From Gimesia maris (GTDB taxonomy: Bacteria > Planctomycetota > Planctomycetia > Planctomycetales > Planctomycetaceae): a stretch of DNA of 64,000 nt. Positions 38,108-47,705 of the stretch are shown here, in pieces. The DNA lies in NCBI RefSeq assembly GCF_008298035.1, contig NZ_CP042910.1, positions 1,570,001 through 1,634,000 of the forward strand. The letters are read 5' to 3'. Under the pieces are notes generated by a model. It was not told where the DNA came from. It saw only the letters and a program-made list of their open reading frames with translations, and did no database searches. A program made the translations under genes and the position numbers. The stretch's first letter is position 1; each line of letters starts with the position of its first letter.

Positions 38108-40384
38108 ATGCCCGACTTTGAGAAGAAAATTCTCGATTATGTGAACAGAACCGGTTACACACCGGTGCGTGAAAAGGCACTGCTGAAAAAAGTAGGGGGC
38201 TCAAAATCAAGTTCTCCGGAATTTGAACAGGCGATGGCCAACCTGCGATCCCGCAAGGAGATCCTGATTTCCGATTCCGGGCTGATCCGACCTGTTAAAA
38301 AGGAGGGCTGGATCGCCGGTACAATCAAGAAAACAAATTCCGGTGCCGGCTATCTGATTCCTCATCATAAACCGGATGATATTGCGCATGATCAGCGACA
38401 TGCCGGGGATCTCTACATCTCGGAACGCGATCTGGGTGATGCACAGACCGGTGATGAAGTGTATGCGACGGCCATCAATCGCCAGCGGAGTGGGGGGCAG
38501 ATTTGTGGCCGCGTGGTAGAGATAATCGAACGGGCATCGACGACCTTTGTGGGTACCTATTTTGAAACACAGGGGGAAGGTTATGTGCACGTGGACGGCA
38601 AAATCTTCAATTCGCCGATCCATGTAGGTGATCCCGGGGCCAAGGGAGTGCGTTCGGAAGATAAAGTTGTCATCGATATACTGCACTTTCCTTCTAAAAA
38701 TTACCTGGGCCAAGGCGTCATTGCCAAAGTACTCGGGCCTCATGGAAAAGCTGGTGTCGACCTCTTGTCGATCATCTACGAGTTTGGGATTCCTCTCGAT
38801 TTTCCAGAGGAAGTTCTGGCTGAAGCGCGCGAGCAGGCCAGCCTGTTCGACGAAACAAAACTCGGGAATCGACGTGACCTGACCAGAGAAACGATTGTGA
38901 CCATCGATCCTGCGGATGCGCGTGATTTCGATGATGCGATTTCCCTTACACGGGATGAAAAAGGGCACTGGCTGCTGGGGGTACATATTGCAGATGTGGC
39001 GCACTTTGTCAAAGAGGGTTCCCTGTTGGATCGCGAGGCCAAACACCGAGGTACCAGCGTTTATCTGCCAGGCAGAGTGATTCCAATGTTGCCAGAGATC
39101 ATTTCCAATGGCCTGGCCAGTCTGCAGGAAGGGCAGGTTCGGTTTACCAAATCAGCTTTCATCGAATTCACTCCAGAAGGGATTCCCGTTCATACCGAAT
39201 TTGCCAATACCGCGATCAAAGTGAAGCAGCGATTTGCCTATGAGCAGGTATTGCCTATTGTCCAGGAGCGGGATGATGAAGGGAAACACGTTTCAGCAGA
39301 AGTGCGTGAACTGCTGAAAAACATGTATCAACTGGCAATGATGTTGCGGGGACGCCGCTTTTCTGCAGGTGCTCTGGAATTGCATCTGGCCGAAGTGAAG
39401 TTGACATTTGATGACAAGCATCGTGTTACCGGTGCCGTCGAACGTGAGCATGATGAAAGTCATCAGATCATCGAAGAATTCATGCTGGCTGCCAATATTT
39501 CAATTGCAGAAGCGTTTCATGATCGTGGATTACGTTTTTTGCGTCGCGTCCATCCTTCTCCAGAAATGCCTCGTCAGCTCGCATTTGCCGAATTCGCGAA
39601 CGCCCTCGGGTTTACCCTGAATAAAGTCCAGAGTCGCAAAGATCTGCAGAAGCTGATTAATGAAGTTCATGGAACTCCTGTGGAGCAGGCTATTAATTAC
39701 GCATTGCTCAGGAGTCTGAAGCAAGCGGAATATACAGATAAGGAGTTAGGGCACTATGCGTTAGCCGTTGATCATTACTGTCATTTTACCAGTCCGATCC
39801 GTCGTTACCCCGATTTAACCATACATCGCATGATCGATGAAATCCTGGAACGACCGGATAAAGGAAAAGGGCAGAGCCCGCAGGGACTCCGTCAGCTGGG
39901 GCATGAACTGTCGTTGCGGGAGCGTCGCGCAGAATCTGCCGAACGGGAACTGACAAAGGTCAAACTATTGACCTGGATGATCGATAATAACATCAGGACG
40001 CTGGAAACCATGATTACCGGGGTGGAAACCTTTGGTATGTTCTGCAGGGGAACGGATGTGCCTGTGGAAGGTTTGCTGCACATCAGTCGTCTGGGGAAAC
40101 ATGATTATTTCCATCAGGAAGTTCCCAAATTCAGTATCGTGGGAGAACGGACTGGCCAGGAGTATCGCGTAGGTGATCTGTTGACGGTCGAAGTCGAGAA
40201 GATTGATCTGGACCGCCGCGAGCTGGATTTTCGACTGCCTCGCCCCAAGCAATATGGGAAGACAAAAAAGAAGGGATCTGGTGCACCGGAAAAGAGAGCT
40301 CCTGCCGGGGCTGCGAAGTCAAAAAAGAAAGAGAGTGTGCGCAAAGCCAAATCAAAGAAGACCCGGAAGAAAAAACGAAAATAA
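38108..40384 (+). CDS. rnr: Ribonuclease R
   Basis: A 758-residue 3'-5' exoribonuclease of the RNase II/R family. N-terminal cold-shock-like domains precede the catalytic RNB domain, whose metal-binding motif is DPADARDFDD (residues 267-276). The S1 domain lies near residues 645-730 (MFCRGTDVPVEGLLHIS), and the tail is Lys/Arg-rich (KKKESVRKAKSKKTRKKKRK), typical of RNase R rather than RNase II. The ATG is 4 bp after the YhaM-like stop with GAGG upstream, so the genes are co-translated. Both enzymes degrade structured or damaged RNA. Confidence 0.93.
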   Translation: MPDFEKKILDYVNRTGYTPVREKALLKKVGGSKSSSPEFEQAMANLRSRKEILISDSGLIRPVKKEGWIAGTIKKTNSGAGYLIPHHKPDDIAHDQRHAGDLYISERDLGDAQTGDEVYATAINRQRSGGQICGRVVEIIERASTTFVGTYFETQGEGYVHVDGKIFNSPIHVGDPGAKGVRSEDKVVIDILHFPSKNYLGQGVIAKVLGPHGKAGVDLLSIIYEFGIPLDFPEEVLAEAREQASLFDETKLGNRRDLTRETIVTIDPADARDFDDAISLTRDEKGHWLLGVHIADVAHFVKEGSLLDREAKHRGTSVYLPGRVIPMLPEIISNGLASLQEGQVRFTKSAFIEFTPEGIPVHTEFANTAIKVKQRFAYEQVLPIVQERDDEGKHVSAEVRELLKNMYQLAMMLRGRRFSAGALELHLAEVKLTFDDKHRVTGAVEREHDESHQIIEEFMLAANISIAEAFHDRGLRFLRRVHPSPEMPRQLAFAEFANALGFTLNKVQSRKDLQKLINEVHGTPVEQAINYALLRSLKQAEYTDKELGHYALAVDHYCHFTSPIRRYPDLTIHRMIDEILERPDKGKGQSPQGLRQLGHELSLRERRAESAERELTKVKLLTWMIDNNIRTLETMITGVETFGMFCRGTDVPVEGLLHISRLGKHDYFHQEVPKFSIVGERTGQEYRVGDLLTVEVEKIDLDRRELDFRLPRPKQYGKTKKKGSGAPEKRAPAGAAKSKKKESVRKAKSKKTRKKKRK

Positions 40385-40760
40385 AGAGCAATTGATCAAG
40401 GGTAACGAAGAACAGCGTGGAAGTAACCGATGTAATAGTGCAGGGCTTCCCTGTTCTGAGAATAGAAACTCACTTTCTGGAATTGAATCGAAATAATATG
40501 GGGCATGGCTTGAAAATATTCGAATTGCTTCTAGAAAACCTAAAATTTTGCAAAAGCATCTAAGTTTATAATTATGTAATGATTGATGTTCGAAGGCAAA
40601 GAAATATAATAACTTAAGTAAAGTCTCTAATTTAGAATCAGCCAGTTGGCATTCTGAATTATGGCCAGTGGAGTGATTGACAGTCAGTTACTCGCATCAA
40701 AATTATTTATCACAATCTTATTCATGGTGTGCCTCTGGGTATCCGTGTGAGAGCTAGATT
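40385..40760. other. Intergenic region before sdhC
   Basis: 376 bp, AT-rich. A perfect -35 TTGACA (40677-40682) with an 18-bp spacer and AATTAT (40701-40706) is a likely sdhCAB promoter about 55 bp before the sdhC start. No terminator for the rnr gene is visible. Confidence 0.45.
40677..40706 (+). promoter_or_regulatory. Predicted promoter of the sdhCAB operon
   Basis: TTGACA (exact consensus), 18-bp spacer, AATTAT, pointing at sdhC (ATG 40761). Confidence 0.5.
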
Positions 40761-41525
40761 ATGGTGACGAAAACAGCTGAGAAACAGCAACCCTCTCCGA
40801 CAGCCGGCGGAAAATCAGCGACAAAATGGATCATGACCTTACTGTCGTCTTCGCTGGGTCAAAAGTTTGTGATGGGGATTACCGGACTTTTACTCTGTAG
40901 CTTTCTGGTAGTGCATCTGGCAGGGAATCTGCTCGTGTATGTGGGAGCAGATGCCTACAATTCCTATGCGCACGATTTGCACAGTATGCTGCTGCTGCCG
41001 GTCGCAGAAACAGGTTTGTTTCTACTGCTGTTTGCACACATCGCTCTGGCTTTCAAGCTGACCAGTGACAATCGTAAAGCGCGACACATCAGCTATCATG
41101 AGAAACAGAGTAAGATTGAAGAGCCTCCCTCTTTTTTTGGAAAAACTCCCATGGGACGTACCAGTTCCTGGATGTTTCTTTCCGGCTCGATCATTCTGAT
41201 TTTTCTGATCGTGCATATGATTGATATGAAACTGCACCTGAATCCTGCGGTAGCTTATACCGTTGAAACACCGGAAGGAGTCGTCGAGGCGGATCCTTAC
41301 AGCATTATCGTTCAAGTGCTCGGCAGCTGGAGTGCTGCTGTTTATATCATCGGGACGATCATTCTCGGGTTCCACTTATCCCATGGTTTCTGGAGTGCAT
41401 TTCAGTCACTGGGTCTGAATCATCCCAAATATACACCCTGGATCAAGAAGTTTGCGATTCTGTTTGCAGCAGTAATTGCCATCGGTTTTGCCAGTCTGCC
41501 CATTTGGGGATTATTTATTCATTAA
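40761..41525 (+). CDS. sdhC: Succinate dehydrogenase cytochrome b subunit (type B)
   Basis: A 254-residue membrane protein with about five hydrophobic helices (GITGLLLCSFLVVHLAGNLL first), anchoring succinate dehydrogenase/fumarate reductase to the membrane and binding haem b. Haem-ligand-type histidines are present, including LVVHLAGN, FAHIALA, LIVHMID and GFHLSHG. One long subunit without a SdhD partner, upstream of sdhA and sdhB, is the type B organisation known in Bacillus and Bacteroidota. ATG preceded by GAGAG. Confidence 0.9.
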   Translation: MVTKTAEKQQPSPTAGGKSATKWIMTLLSSSLGQKFVMGITGLLLCSFLVVHLAGNLLVYVGADAYNSYAHDLHSMLLLPVAETGLFLLLFAHIALAFKLTSDNRKARHISYHEKQSKIEEPPSFFGKTPMGRTSSWMFLSGSIILIFLIVHMIDMKLHLNPAVAYTVETPEGVVEADPYSIIVQVLGSWSAAVYIIGTIILGFHLSHGFWSAFQSLGLNHPKYTPWIKKFAILFAAVIAIGFASLPIWGLFIH

Positions 41526-41601
41526 ATGTCTGAGATTCAGTTCCGATTGAACTCGCGCATTATTTAATAGTTCAACAGTTTCCGTTGTGAAGGTTTACAT
41601 C

Positions 41602-43533
41602 ATGGCCGAGGCGGCTACCACGGTTTTAAATTCTCGCGTTCCTGAAGGGCCGATGGCCGAGAAATGGGATCGTTGCAAGAAGGAAATGAAGCTGGTTAAC
41701 CCGGCGAACAAGCGCAAGAAAAAAATCATCGTAGTCGGTACCGGGCTGGCAGGTGCATCTGCTGCGGCGTCCCTGGCGGAACTGGGCTATCAGGTTCAGT
41801 CCTTCTGTTTTCAGGATTCGCCACGTCGAGCACACAGTATTGCTGCCCAGGGCGGAATCAACGCTGCCAAGAACTATCCCAACGATGGTGACAGTGTGTG
41901 GCGACTGTTTTACGATACTGTCAAAGGGGGAGACTTCCGCAGCCGCGAAGCCAACGTGCATCGTCTGGCACAGGTCAGTAATAACATTATCGACCAGTGT
42001 GCGGCACAGGGAGTTCCTTTTGCCCGCGATTATGGCGGAACCCTGGCAAATCGTTCGTTCGGTGGTGCCCAGGTGTCTCGCACATTTTATGCCCGCGGAC
42101 AGACCGGGCAGCAGCTGTTGCTGGGAGCCTACAGTGCCCTGATGCGACAGGTGGGCGCCGGTCGTATTCAGCTCTTTCCTCGACGGGAAATGCTGGACCT
42201 GGTCAAGGTTGATGGTGTCGCCCGGGGGATTATCGTCCGCAACCTGATTACCGGCGAATTCGAAAAATATTCCGCGGACTGCGTTCTGCTGTGCACCGGG
42301 GGGTATGGAAACGCATTCTATCTGTCGACGAATGCCAAGGGATCCAATGTAACCGCAGCCTGGCGCTGTCACAAACGGGGTGCCTTTTTTGCAAATCCCT
42401 GTTACACGCAGATCCATCCGACGTGTATTCCCGTCAGTGGTGACTATCAGTCCAAGCTGACACTGATGAGTGAGAGCCTTCGAAATGATGGCCGGGTCTG
42501 GGTGCCTCAAGTTGCCGGTGATCAACGTCGTGGAAATGAGATCCCGGACAGCGAACGGGATTACTACCTCGAACGTCGTTATCCTGCGTTTGGTAACCTG
42601 GTGCCCCGTGATGTGGCTTCCCGTGCTGCTAAGGAACGTTGCGATGCCGGTTACGGGGTTGGTTCAACCGGACAGGCCGTATTCCTGGACTTCCGCGATG
42701 CGATTGCCCGCGATGGTCGTCATGCGATTGAAGCCAAGTACGGTAACCTGTTTCACATGTACCACAAGATCACAGGCGAAGATCCTTACCAGGTTCCGAT
42801 GCGTATTTATCCTGCCGTGCATTATACGATGGGCGGGCTCTGGGTGGACTATCATCTGCAGAGCACTATCCCCGGTCTGTTTGTCCTGGGGGAAGCCAAC
42901 TTTTCGGATCATGGTGCGAACCGCCTGGGAGCGTCGGCTCTGATGCAGGGCCTCGCAGATGGCTACTTTGTGGCACCTTATACCACGGGACACTATCTTG
43001 GTTCGCAGAATCTGCCTTCCGTTTCGACTGATGATGAAGCATTTACGGAAGCCATGGCGAATGCCCAGGACTGGAATGCAAAAATTCTGGGTGTGCAGGG
43101 AACCCGTTCCTCAGACAGCATCCATCGTGAACTGGGACACATCCTCTGGGAATACTGTGGAATGTCACGGGAACGACAGGGGCTGGAAACAGCGATGGGC
43201 AAAATTAGTAACCTGCGAGACGAGTTCTGGTCCAGCATCAAAGTGATCGGCCAGGGTGAGCAACTGAATCAGAACCTGGAACATGCCGGCCGTCTGGCCG
43301 ACTTCCTGGAGTTCGGTGAGTTGATGGTGCGAGACGCGCTGGTTCGGGAAGAATCCTGCGGCGGACATTTCCGTGAAGAGCACCAGTCTCCTGAAAATGA
43401 GGCATTACGTGACGATGAGAATTTCTGTCATGTGACGGCCTGGGAATTCACGGGAGTAGGCAACGAGCCTGTGGAACACCGTGAGCATTTAGAATTTGTC
43501 GAAGTACCTCTGGCTACGAGGAGTTATAAATAA
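41602..43533 (+). CDS. sdhA: Succinate dehydrogenase/fumarate reductase flavoprotein subunit
   Basis: 643 residues. Carries covalently bound [20 protein letters not shown] is the dinucleotide-binding motif and His78 in [17 protein letters not shown] is the flavin-linked histidine. Downstream are the substrate-site elements [10 protein letters not shown] and [11 protein letters not shown] and the [24 protein letters not shown] region. It oxidises succinate to fumarate and passes electrons to SdhB. The start is set at the ATG at 41602 (GAAGG 8 nt upstream) rather than the GTG at 41587. Its stop overlaps sdhB by one base (TAATG). Confidence 0.95.
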   Translation: MAEAATTVLNSRVPEGPMAEKWDRCKKEMKLVNPANKRKKKIIVVGTGLAGASAAASLAELGYQVQSFCFQDSPRRAHSIAAQGGINAAKNYPNDGDSVWRLFYDTVKGGDFRSREANVHRLAQVSNNIIDQCAAQGVPFARDYGGTLANRSFGGAQVSRTFYARGQTGQQLLLGAYSALMRQVGAGRIQLFPRREMLDLVKVDGVARGIIVRNLITGEFEKYSADCVLLCTGGYGNAFYLSTNAKGSNVTAAWRCHKRGAFFANPCYTQIHPTCIPVSGDYQSKLTLMSESLRNDGRVWVPQVAGDQRRGNEIPDSERDYYLERRYPAFGNLVPRDVASRAAKERCDAGYGVGSTGQAVFLDFRDAIARDGRHAIEAKYGNLFHMYHKITGEDPYQVPMRIYPAVHYTMGGLWVDYHLQSTIPGLFVLGEANFSDHGANRLGASALMQGLADGYFVAPYTTGHYLGSQNLPSVSTDDEAFTEAMANAQDWNAKILGVQGTRSSDSIHRELGHILWEYCGMSRERQGLETAMGKISNLRDEFWSSIKVIGQGEQLNQNLEHAGRLADFLEFGELMVRDALVREESCGGHFREEHQSPENEALRDDENFCHVTAWEFTGVGNEPVEHREHLEFVEVPLATRSYK

Positions 43534-44294
43534 TGAGCGAGACACTGGATCTGACGCTCAGAGTGTGGCGACAACCCGGCGCAGATGCCGTGGGCCAATA
43601 CGTGGAATACAAGCTGACCGGGATTTCGACTCATATGTCCTTCCTGGAAATGCTGGACGTCCTGAATGAGCAACTGCATGCCAAAGGCGAAGAGATGATT
43701 GCCTTTGATCATGACTGCCGCGAAGGGATTTGTGGCATGTGCAGCCTGATGATCAATGGTCAGGCACACGGGCCGGATACCGGGACGACCACCTGTCAGC
43801 TGCATATGCGTCGCTTTAAGAATGGTGATACGATTGTGGTCGAGCCCTGGCGTGCTCAGGCATTTCCGGTCGTGCGTGACCTGGTGGTCGACCGCAGTGC
43901 CTTTGATCGCATCATCGAGAAAGGGGGCTATATTTCGGTCAGTACCGGAAATGCTCCCGAAGCCAATGCGATTCCAGTGCCCGCGCCCGTTCAGGAGACT
44001 GCGATGGATGCAGCGGCCTGCATTGGCTGTGGTGCCTGTGTCGCGGCCTGTAAGAATGCCTCAGCGATGCTGTTTGTTTCTGCCAAAGTTTCCCACTTAT
44101 CAACGCTGCCTCAAGGCAAGCCAGAGCGAGACAGTCGCGTCCAGAATATGGTGGCGCAAATGGATCTGGAAGGATTTGGCAACTGCACGAATACAGAGGA
44201 ATGCTCGGCTGCCTGTCCGGCTGAGATTTCGGTCTCGAACATTGCCCGCCTGAATCGCGAATATATGCGTGCCAAGCTGTGTGCAAAGGAGTAA
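43533..44294 (+). CDS. sdhB: Succinate dehydrogenase/fumarate reductase iron-sulfur subunit
   Basis: 253 residues. The N-terminal [2Fe-2S] domain has [17 protein letters not shown] with the fourth ligand in TTTCQLHM. The C-terminal domain has [13 protein letters not shown] and [12 protein letters not shown] for the [4Fe-4S] and [3Fe-4S] clusters. It relays electrons from SdhA flavin to the membrane subunit. The ATG overlaps the sdhA stop by one base, with GAGGAG upstream, giving tight stoichiometric coupling. A strong terminator follows at 44324. Confidence 0.95.
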   Translation: MSETLDLTLRVWRQPGADAVGQYVEYKLTGISTHMSFLEMLDVLNEQLHAKGEEMIAFDHDCREGICGMCSLMINGQAHGPDTGTTTCQLHMRRFKNGDTIVVEPWRAQAFPVVRDLVVDRSAFDRIIEKGGYISVSTGNAPEANAIPVPAPVQETAMDAAACIGCGACVAACKNASAMLFVSAKVSHLSTLPQGKPERDSRVQNMVAQMDLEGFGNCTNTEECSAACPAEISVSNIARLNREYMRAKLCAKE

Positions 44295-44323
44295 GCTGCG
44301 TTTGATTTTGAATCATTAATTCG

Positions 44324-44361
44324 AAAGCGAGGTCTGCTTAATCGTCGACCTCGCTTTTTTT
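44324..44361 (+). terminator. Intrinsic terminator of sdhCAB
   Basis: AAAGCGAGGTC (44324-44334) and GACCTCGCTTT (44347-44357), a perfect 11-bp stem, followed by a T-run to 44361. The textbook form. Confidence 0.9.
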
Positions 44362-44520
44362 ATAATGAAAGAGTCTGGGAAATTTCAGATTCCCGGAGTG
44401 TGTTGATTGCGAGATTCCAGCCGAGCTTCCACAATAGATGCGCCTTGTGATCGACGGCGAATCCGCCTGTTTTTGATGATCCATTCAGTCTGTAACAGCC
44501 AATAGAGAAGAGAGAAGTCC

Positions 44521-45618
44521 GTGTCCGATTCATTATTATATACTGCCTGTCATCAGTGGCATGTCGACCATGGTGGCCGTATGGTCGATTTTGCGGGCTG
44601 GGAAATGCCTTTGCTCTATTCCAATATCACCACAGAACATCAGGCAGTCCGTAATGCGGCAGGACTGTTTGACATTGCCCACATGGGACGGCTGTTTTTC
44701 ACCGGGCCCGATGCGTGCCGTTTCCTGGATCGGTTGTTGACGAACAGCGTGGAATCGCTCAAGCCGGGACAGATTCGCTATTCGCTGGTCACAAATGAAT
44801 CCGGAGGCATTCTGGACGATGTACTGGTCTACCGTTTCTCTGACTTTTATATGCTGGTGGTGAATGCTTCCAATCGTCTGAAAATCGTGGACTGGATTGA
44901 AGGGCAGCGGAGCGGTTTTGATGTTCGGATTGAAGATCAGACCCGTGATAAATTCATGCTGGCATTACAGGGCCCGCAGTCGTTGGCGATTCTCAATCCC
45001 CTGGTGGAAGCAGAACTGAGCGAAATCAAATATTATTACGGGATTGAAACCAGGGTCTCAGGTGTTGACGCGCTGGTCAGTCGCACGGGCTATACCGGCG
45101 AAGACGGCTTTGAAGTCGTACTTGATCAGTCGGAAGGAGCGGCGCTCTGGGAGCGTTTGATCGCCGGGGGAGAGCCCTCGGGACTGATCCCTGCTGGCCT
45201 GGGATGCCGGGATACTCTGCGACTGGAGGCGGCGATGCCTTTGTATGGTCATGAGCTGGATGAATCGACCGATCCTTATACTGCGGGGCTGAATTTCGCA
45301 GTGAAACTAAAGGCCGCTGATTTCATCGGGAAAGAGGCATTGATCGCTGCCAAGGCACGCGATGATCGAAAAGTCCGTGTTGGTTTTACCCTGGAGGGGA
45401 AGCGGGCAGCCCGTGAGGGTTCGCTGTTGTTCTCAGGAGATCAGCAGGTGGGGATGGTGACATCCGGGTCCTTCTCACCCACCCTGGATCTGCCGATCGG
45501 GATGGCTTACGTTGAAGCCGGATTCGCCGATGCAGGGCAGATTCTGGAAGCAGATATCCGAGGCAAACGATACCCTGTCAATGTGACTGAGCTGCCTTTT
45601 TACAAACGCGACACTTAG
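44521..45618 (+). CDS. gcvT: Glycine-cleavage system T protein (aminomethyltransferase)
   Basis: 365 residues, the expected length. It transfers the aminomethyl unit from glycine-charged H protein to tetrahydrofolate. N-terminal HQWHVDHGGRMVDFAGWEMPL, then GLFDIAHMGRLFF, the folate-site GYTGEDGFEVV, and the C-terminal GFTLEGKRAAREG / GMVTSGSFSPTL barrel. Start is GTG at 44521 with GAGAGAAG upstream. gcvH, gcvP are not adjacent in this window. The desaturase gene is convergent; a long-range inverted repeat (GGCGTGCA 45635-45642 / TGCACGCC 45687-45694) lies between them. Confidence 0.95.
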   Translation: MSDSLLYTACHQWHVDHGGRMVDFAGWEMPLLYSNITTEHQAVRNAAGLFDIAHMGRLFFTGPDACRFLDRLLTNSVESLKPGQIRYSLVTNESGGILDDVLVYRFSDFYMLVVNASNRLKIVDWIEGQRSGFDVRIEDQTRDKFMLALQGPQSLAILNPLVEAELSEIKYYYGIETRVSGVDALVSRTGYTGEDGFEVVLDQSEGAALWERLIAGGEPSGLIPAGLGCRDTLRLEAAMPLYGHELDESTDPYTAGLNFAVKLKAADFIGKEALIAAKARDDRKVRVGFTLEGKRAAREGSLLFSGDQQVGMVTSGSFSPTLDLPIGMAYVEAGFADAGQILEADIRGKRYPVNVTELPFYKRDT

Positions 45619-45721
45619 GCAACTTCAGGTGAGAGGCGTGCAATGTCACTGATTGCCCGCAGTTAAAGTGCCATGTATCAGTTAAATGCACGCCAGGTGT
45701 TCAGGCTTGCCCGCGTAGAGG

Positions 45722-46765
45722 TTAATCGACCGGTTTGGTGACGAGATCGTCATCGGCGATCACTTCTTTGGCGACATCCTGTACAAAGTTGTCAATCTGC
45801 TTCTTTTCTTTTCCTGGTGGTGGAGCGCCTGCATTCATGCCCACACCGGGTTTGAAGAGAAAGGCAGGCGCCATATCGATGATTGCACCCCAGTAGGTCG
45901 TGAACACAGGATATTTGACATCCGGGTTTTTTTCCTGATAGTCATCCATCTTCTGCAGCAACAGGTTATGCGCTATACGTGGATGGCGGTGATGAGGACC
46001 ATGCACAAAGATATCAAAATTGAAGTAGGTACAAAGCTTAGTAATCAAATTAGAGCCGACGACGGTACGGGTACCCAGCATGGGGTCGTAACTGCTCATG
46101 CCCAGGTGTTCGGTAAATTTACGTGTATTCTGATAAATACCAGCCAGGTAATGGGGCAAAAACCAGACACGTGCCAAGTCCCAGAGTACACCGTAGTATG
46201 CACACAATCCTAATACAGAGCCCCAGAAGAGCACCATGACTGCATATTCATAACGAATCGTCTGGCGGACTTTGGGGTCCGTAAGCGGGGAATCTTTATG
46301 CCAGAAGATGCGACCGTAAATATACGGCGCCATAAACAGGCCCATCCCCAGATCGAACCAGATAAAGATTCTGCGGAACCGCAACGAAGTATTGGGGTCT
46401 GAATAAGGCCAGAGCTCCCAGTCGCTGGGTTTATTGAGATAGGCATGGTGACGAATATGACTCTCACGATAGACGGTGTAGGGCACAAACATCGCGGTCC
46501 CCAATACACGACCCAACCAGATGCTGGCATTTTTGGAACCAGACAGGGTATGGTGAGAGCATTCGTGGAAACAACTGGTCCAGCAGAAAAGGCAATATGA
46601 GGTAAAGAGTGTCCAGAAAATCTGCCACCCGATTGCCTGACTTGGCCAGTAGACAGCCAGGCACCAGAGCCCTATTAATCCCAGGGGTAAGAATAAAAAA
46701 CGAGGAATCGTCGTTTTTTCTTCGAGATCTTTTAATTCCTGCTCAGTAAATTGTGTGACGGACAC
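45722..46765 (-). CDS. Membrane fatty-acid desaturase/hydroxylase family protein
   Basis: 347 residues with three to four hydrophobic helices. The three histidine boxes that hold the di-iron centre are HECSHH (67-72), HIRHH (103-107) and HGPHHRHP (255-262), with EHLG near 220. This is the membrane FA_desaturase superfamily that introduces double bonds or hydroxyl groups into fatty acids, sphingolipids or carotenoids using O2; the acceptor lipid cannot be told. The box spacing fits a carotenoid/sphingolipid-type or acyl-lipid desaturase equally. It faces gcvT convergently and the 88-residue gene divergently. Confidence 0.85.
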   Translation of the reverse strand: MSVTQFTEQELKDLEEKTTIPRFLFLPLGLIGLWCLAVYWPSQAIGWQIFWTLFTSYCLFCWTSCFHECSHHTLSGSKNASIWLGRVLGTAMFVPYTVYRESHIRHHAYLNKPSDWELWPYSDPNTSLRFRRIFIWFDLGMGLFMAPYIYGRIFWHKDSPLTDPKVRQTIRYEYAVMVLFWGSVLGLCAYYGVLWDLARVWFLPHYLAGIYQNTRKFTEHLGMSSYDPMLGTRTVVGSNLITKLCTYFNFDIFVHGPHHRHPRIAHNLLLQKMDDYQEKNPDVKYPVFTTYWGAIIDMAPAFLFKPGVGMNAGAPPPGKEKKQIDNFVQDVAKEVIADDDLVTKPVD

Positions 46766-47298
46766 GTTTCGCTCCGGACTTATGAACTATCAGCACTTTT
46801 TCTAATAGATGATTCAAACAGTTGTGAGTATCAGATAGTGATTACATTAGATACTGCTGAGAACGCATAAAATGTTACTCCCAGAAAATTGGTGAGTCAA
46901 CTAATCAGAACTTTCGGCCATTTGTTGTGAATACTATATGATGTCTTATCGTCTAAATCCCCGGTTGCGCTTATTTTTAATCCGGGTAAAATGCAATATT
47001 TATGCGAAGTGGGTATTTTACGTTAATTGTAACGACTTGGGAGTGCGGATTTAGCACAATTTTTAGAGATTCTCTTAACTGGAACCCTCATTCGAGCTCA
47101 GGATACTTTTTCTCTTCCCTTTTCAGGGGGCAGATGCATAAAATCAATCATTTCAATTTGTTGCGACAGAGTATAAATTTTAGTCAGTCTCGGGAACTTT
47201 TAAACCGATAAAAGTCTTCTATATCTCAGTTGCAATAAGCCTGTCAGGCATTCCAGTCCGTTTTGAGTTGAAGTGATCACAGGAGTCTCGTTTTTCAG
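46766..47298. other. Long divergent intergenic region
   Basis: 533 bp between the desaturase and the 88-residue gene. CCCGG/CCGGG arms (about 46961 and 46982) flank an AT-rich loop, and CTTTTAAACCGATAAAAG near 47198 is a partial dyad. No gene or clear promoter pair is identified. Its length for two small flanking promoters is unexplained. Confidence 0.35.
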
Positions 47299-47565
47299 AT
47301 GGCCGATTATTCAAATTACCAAAAAGACGTGATCAAACGTTACTATGACAATCGAGATTCAATTGATCAACAGCGGTTGTCTGAACTTTGCACCAATCTC
47401 TTTCTGACGGAAGGCAAGAAGAAAGCCAAACTCTGGGAAAAAGCACAGGAACTGATGGAGCGACTCAATGTTCCGGCTTCGAGGATTGATCATGTTCTCA
47501 AATCAGAAGATCCTGCGGTTCTGGCTGAAGTCGTGAAAGATATAGAATCCGGAGCTATTCGCTAA
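47299..47565 (+). CDS. Small conserved-looking hypothetical protein
   Basis: 88 residues, no signal peptide, no cysteines beyond one, strongly charged. It looks like an all-helical protein (YQKDVIKRYYDNRDS, LTEGKKKAKLWEKAQELMERL, HVLKSEDPAVLAEVV). Its ribosome-binding site AGGAG lies about 12 nt upstream of the ATG at 47299. I do not recognise the family; the even spread of Lys and Glu suggests a genuine small cytosolic protein rather than a chance frame. It ends 141 bp before the convergent MFS gene. Confidence 0.65.
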   Translation: MADYSNYQKDVIKRYYDNRDSIDQQRLSELCTNLFLTEGKKKAKLWEKAQELMERLNVPASRIDHVLKSEDPAVLAEVVKDIESGAIR

Positions 47566-47705
47566 AACGCGTCACATTTAACCAGAGCGTCTCCCGATTC
47601 GGGATTCTCGATCCTAATGGCCCTGGAGATGTTACAGTAAAACCGAACACAGTCTAAAGCCGGACACCCTGTTTGCTTCTGATTGCGGACTCCAGGGCGA
47701 ATTGA

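Noticed and set aside
38207-39046. Minus-strand open frame opposite rnr (279 codons)
   Set aside because: Opposite an intact RNase R with full motifs; no coding features of its own.
41626-42525. Minus-strand open frame opposite sdhA (299 codons)
   Set aside because: Opposite an intact flavoprotein gene and without family motifs.
45635-45694. Inverted 8-bp repeat between gcvT and the desaturase
   Set aside because: The 44-bp spacing and lack of T-run make it weaker than a normal terminator; kept only as a remark in the gcvT entry.
47002-47211. 69-codon frame in the region before the 88-residue gene
   Set aside because: No ribosome-binding site, and its composition (many Phe, Ser, Asn) looks like AT-rich non-coding DNA.
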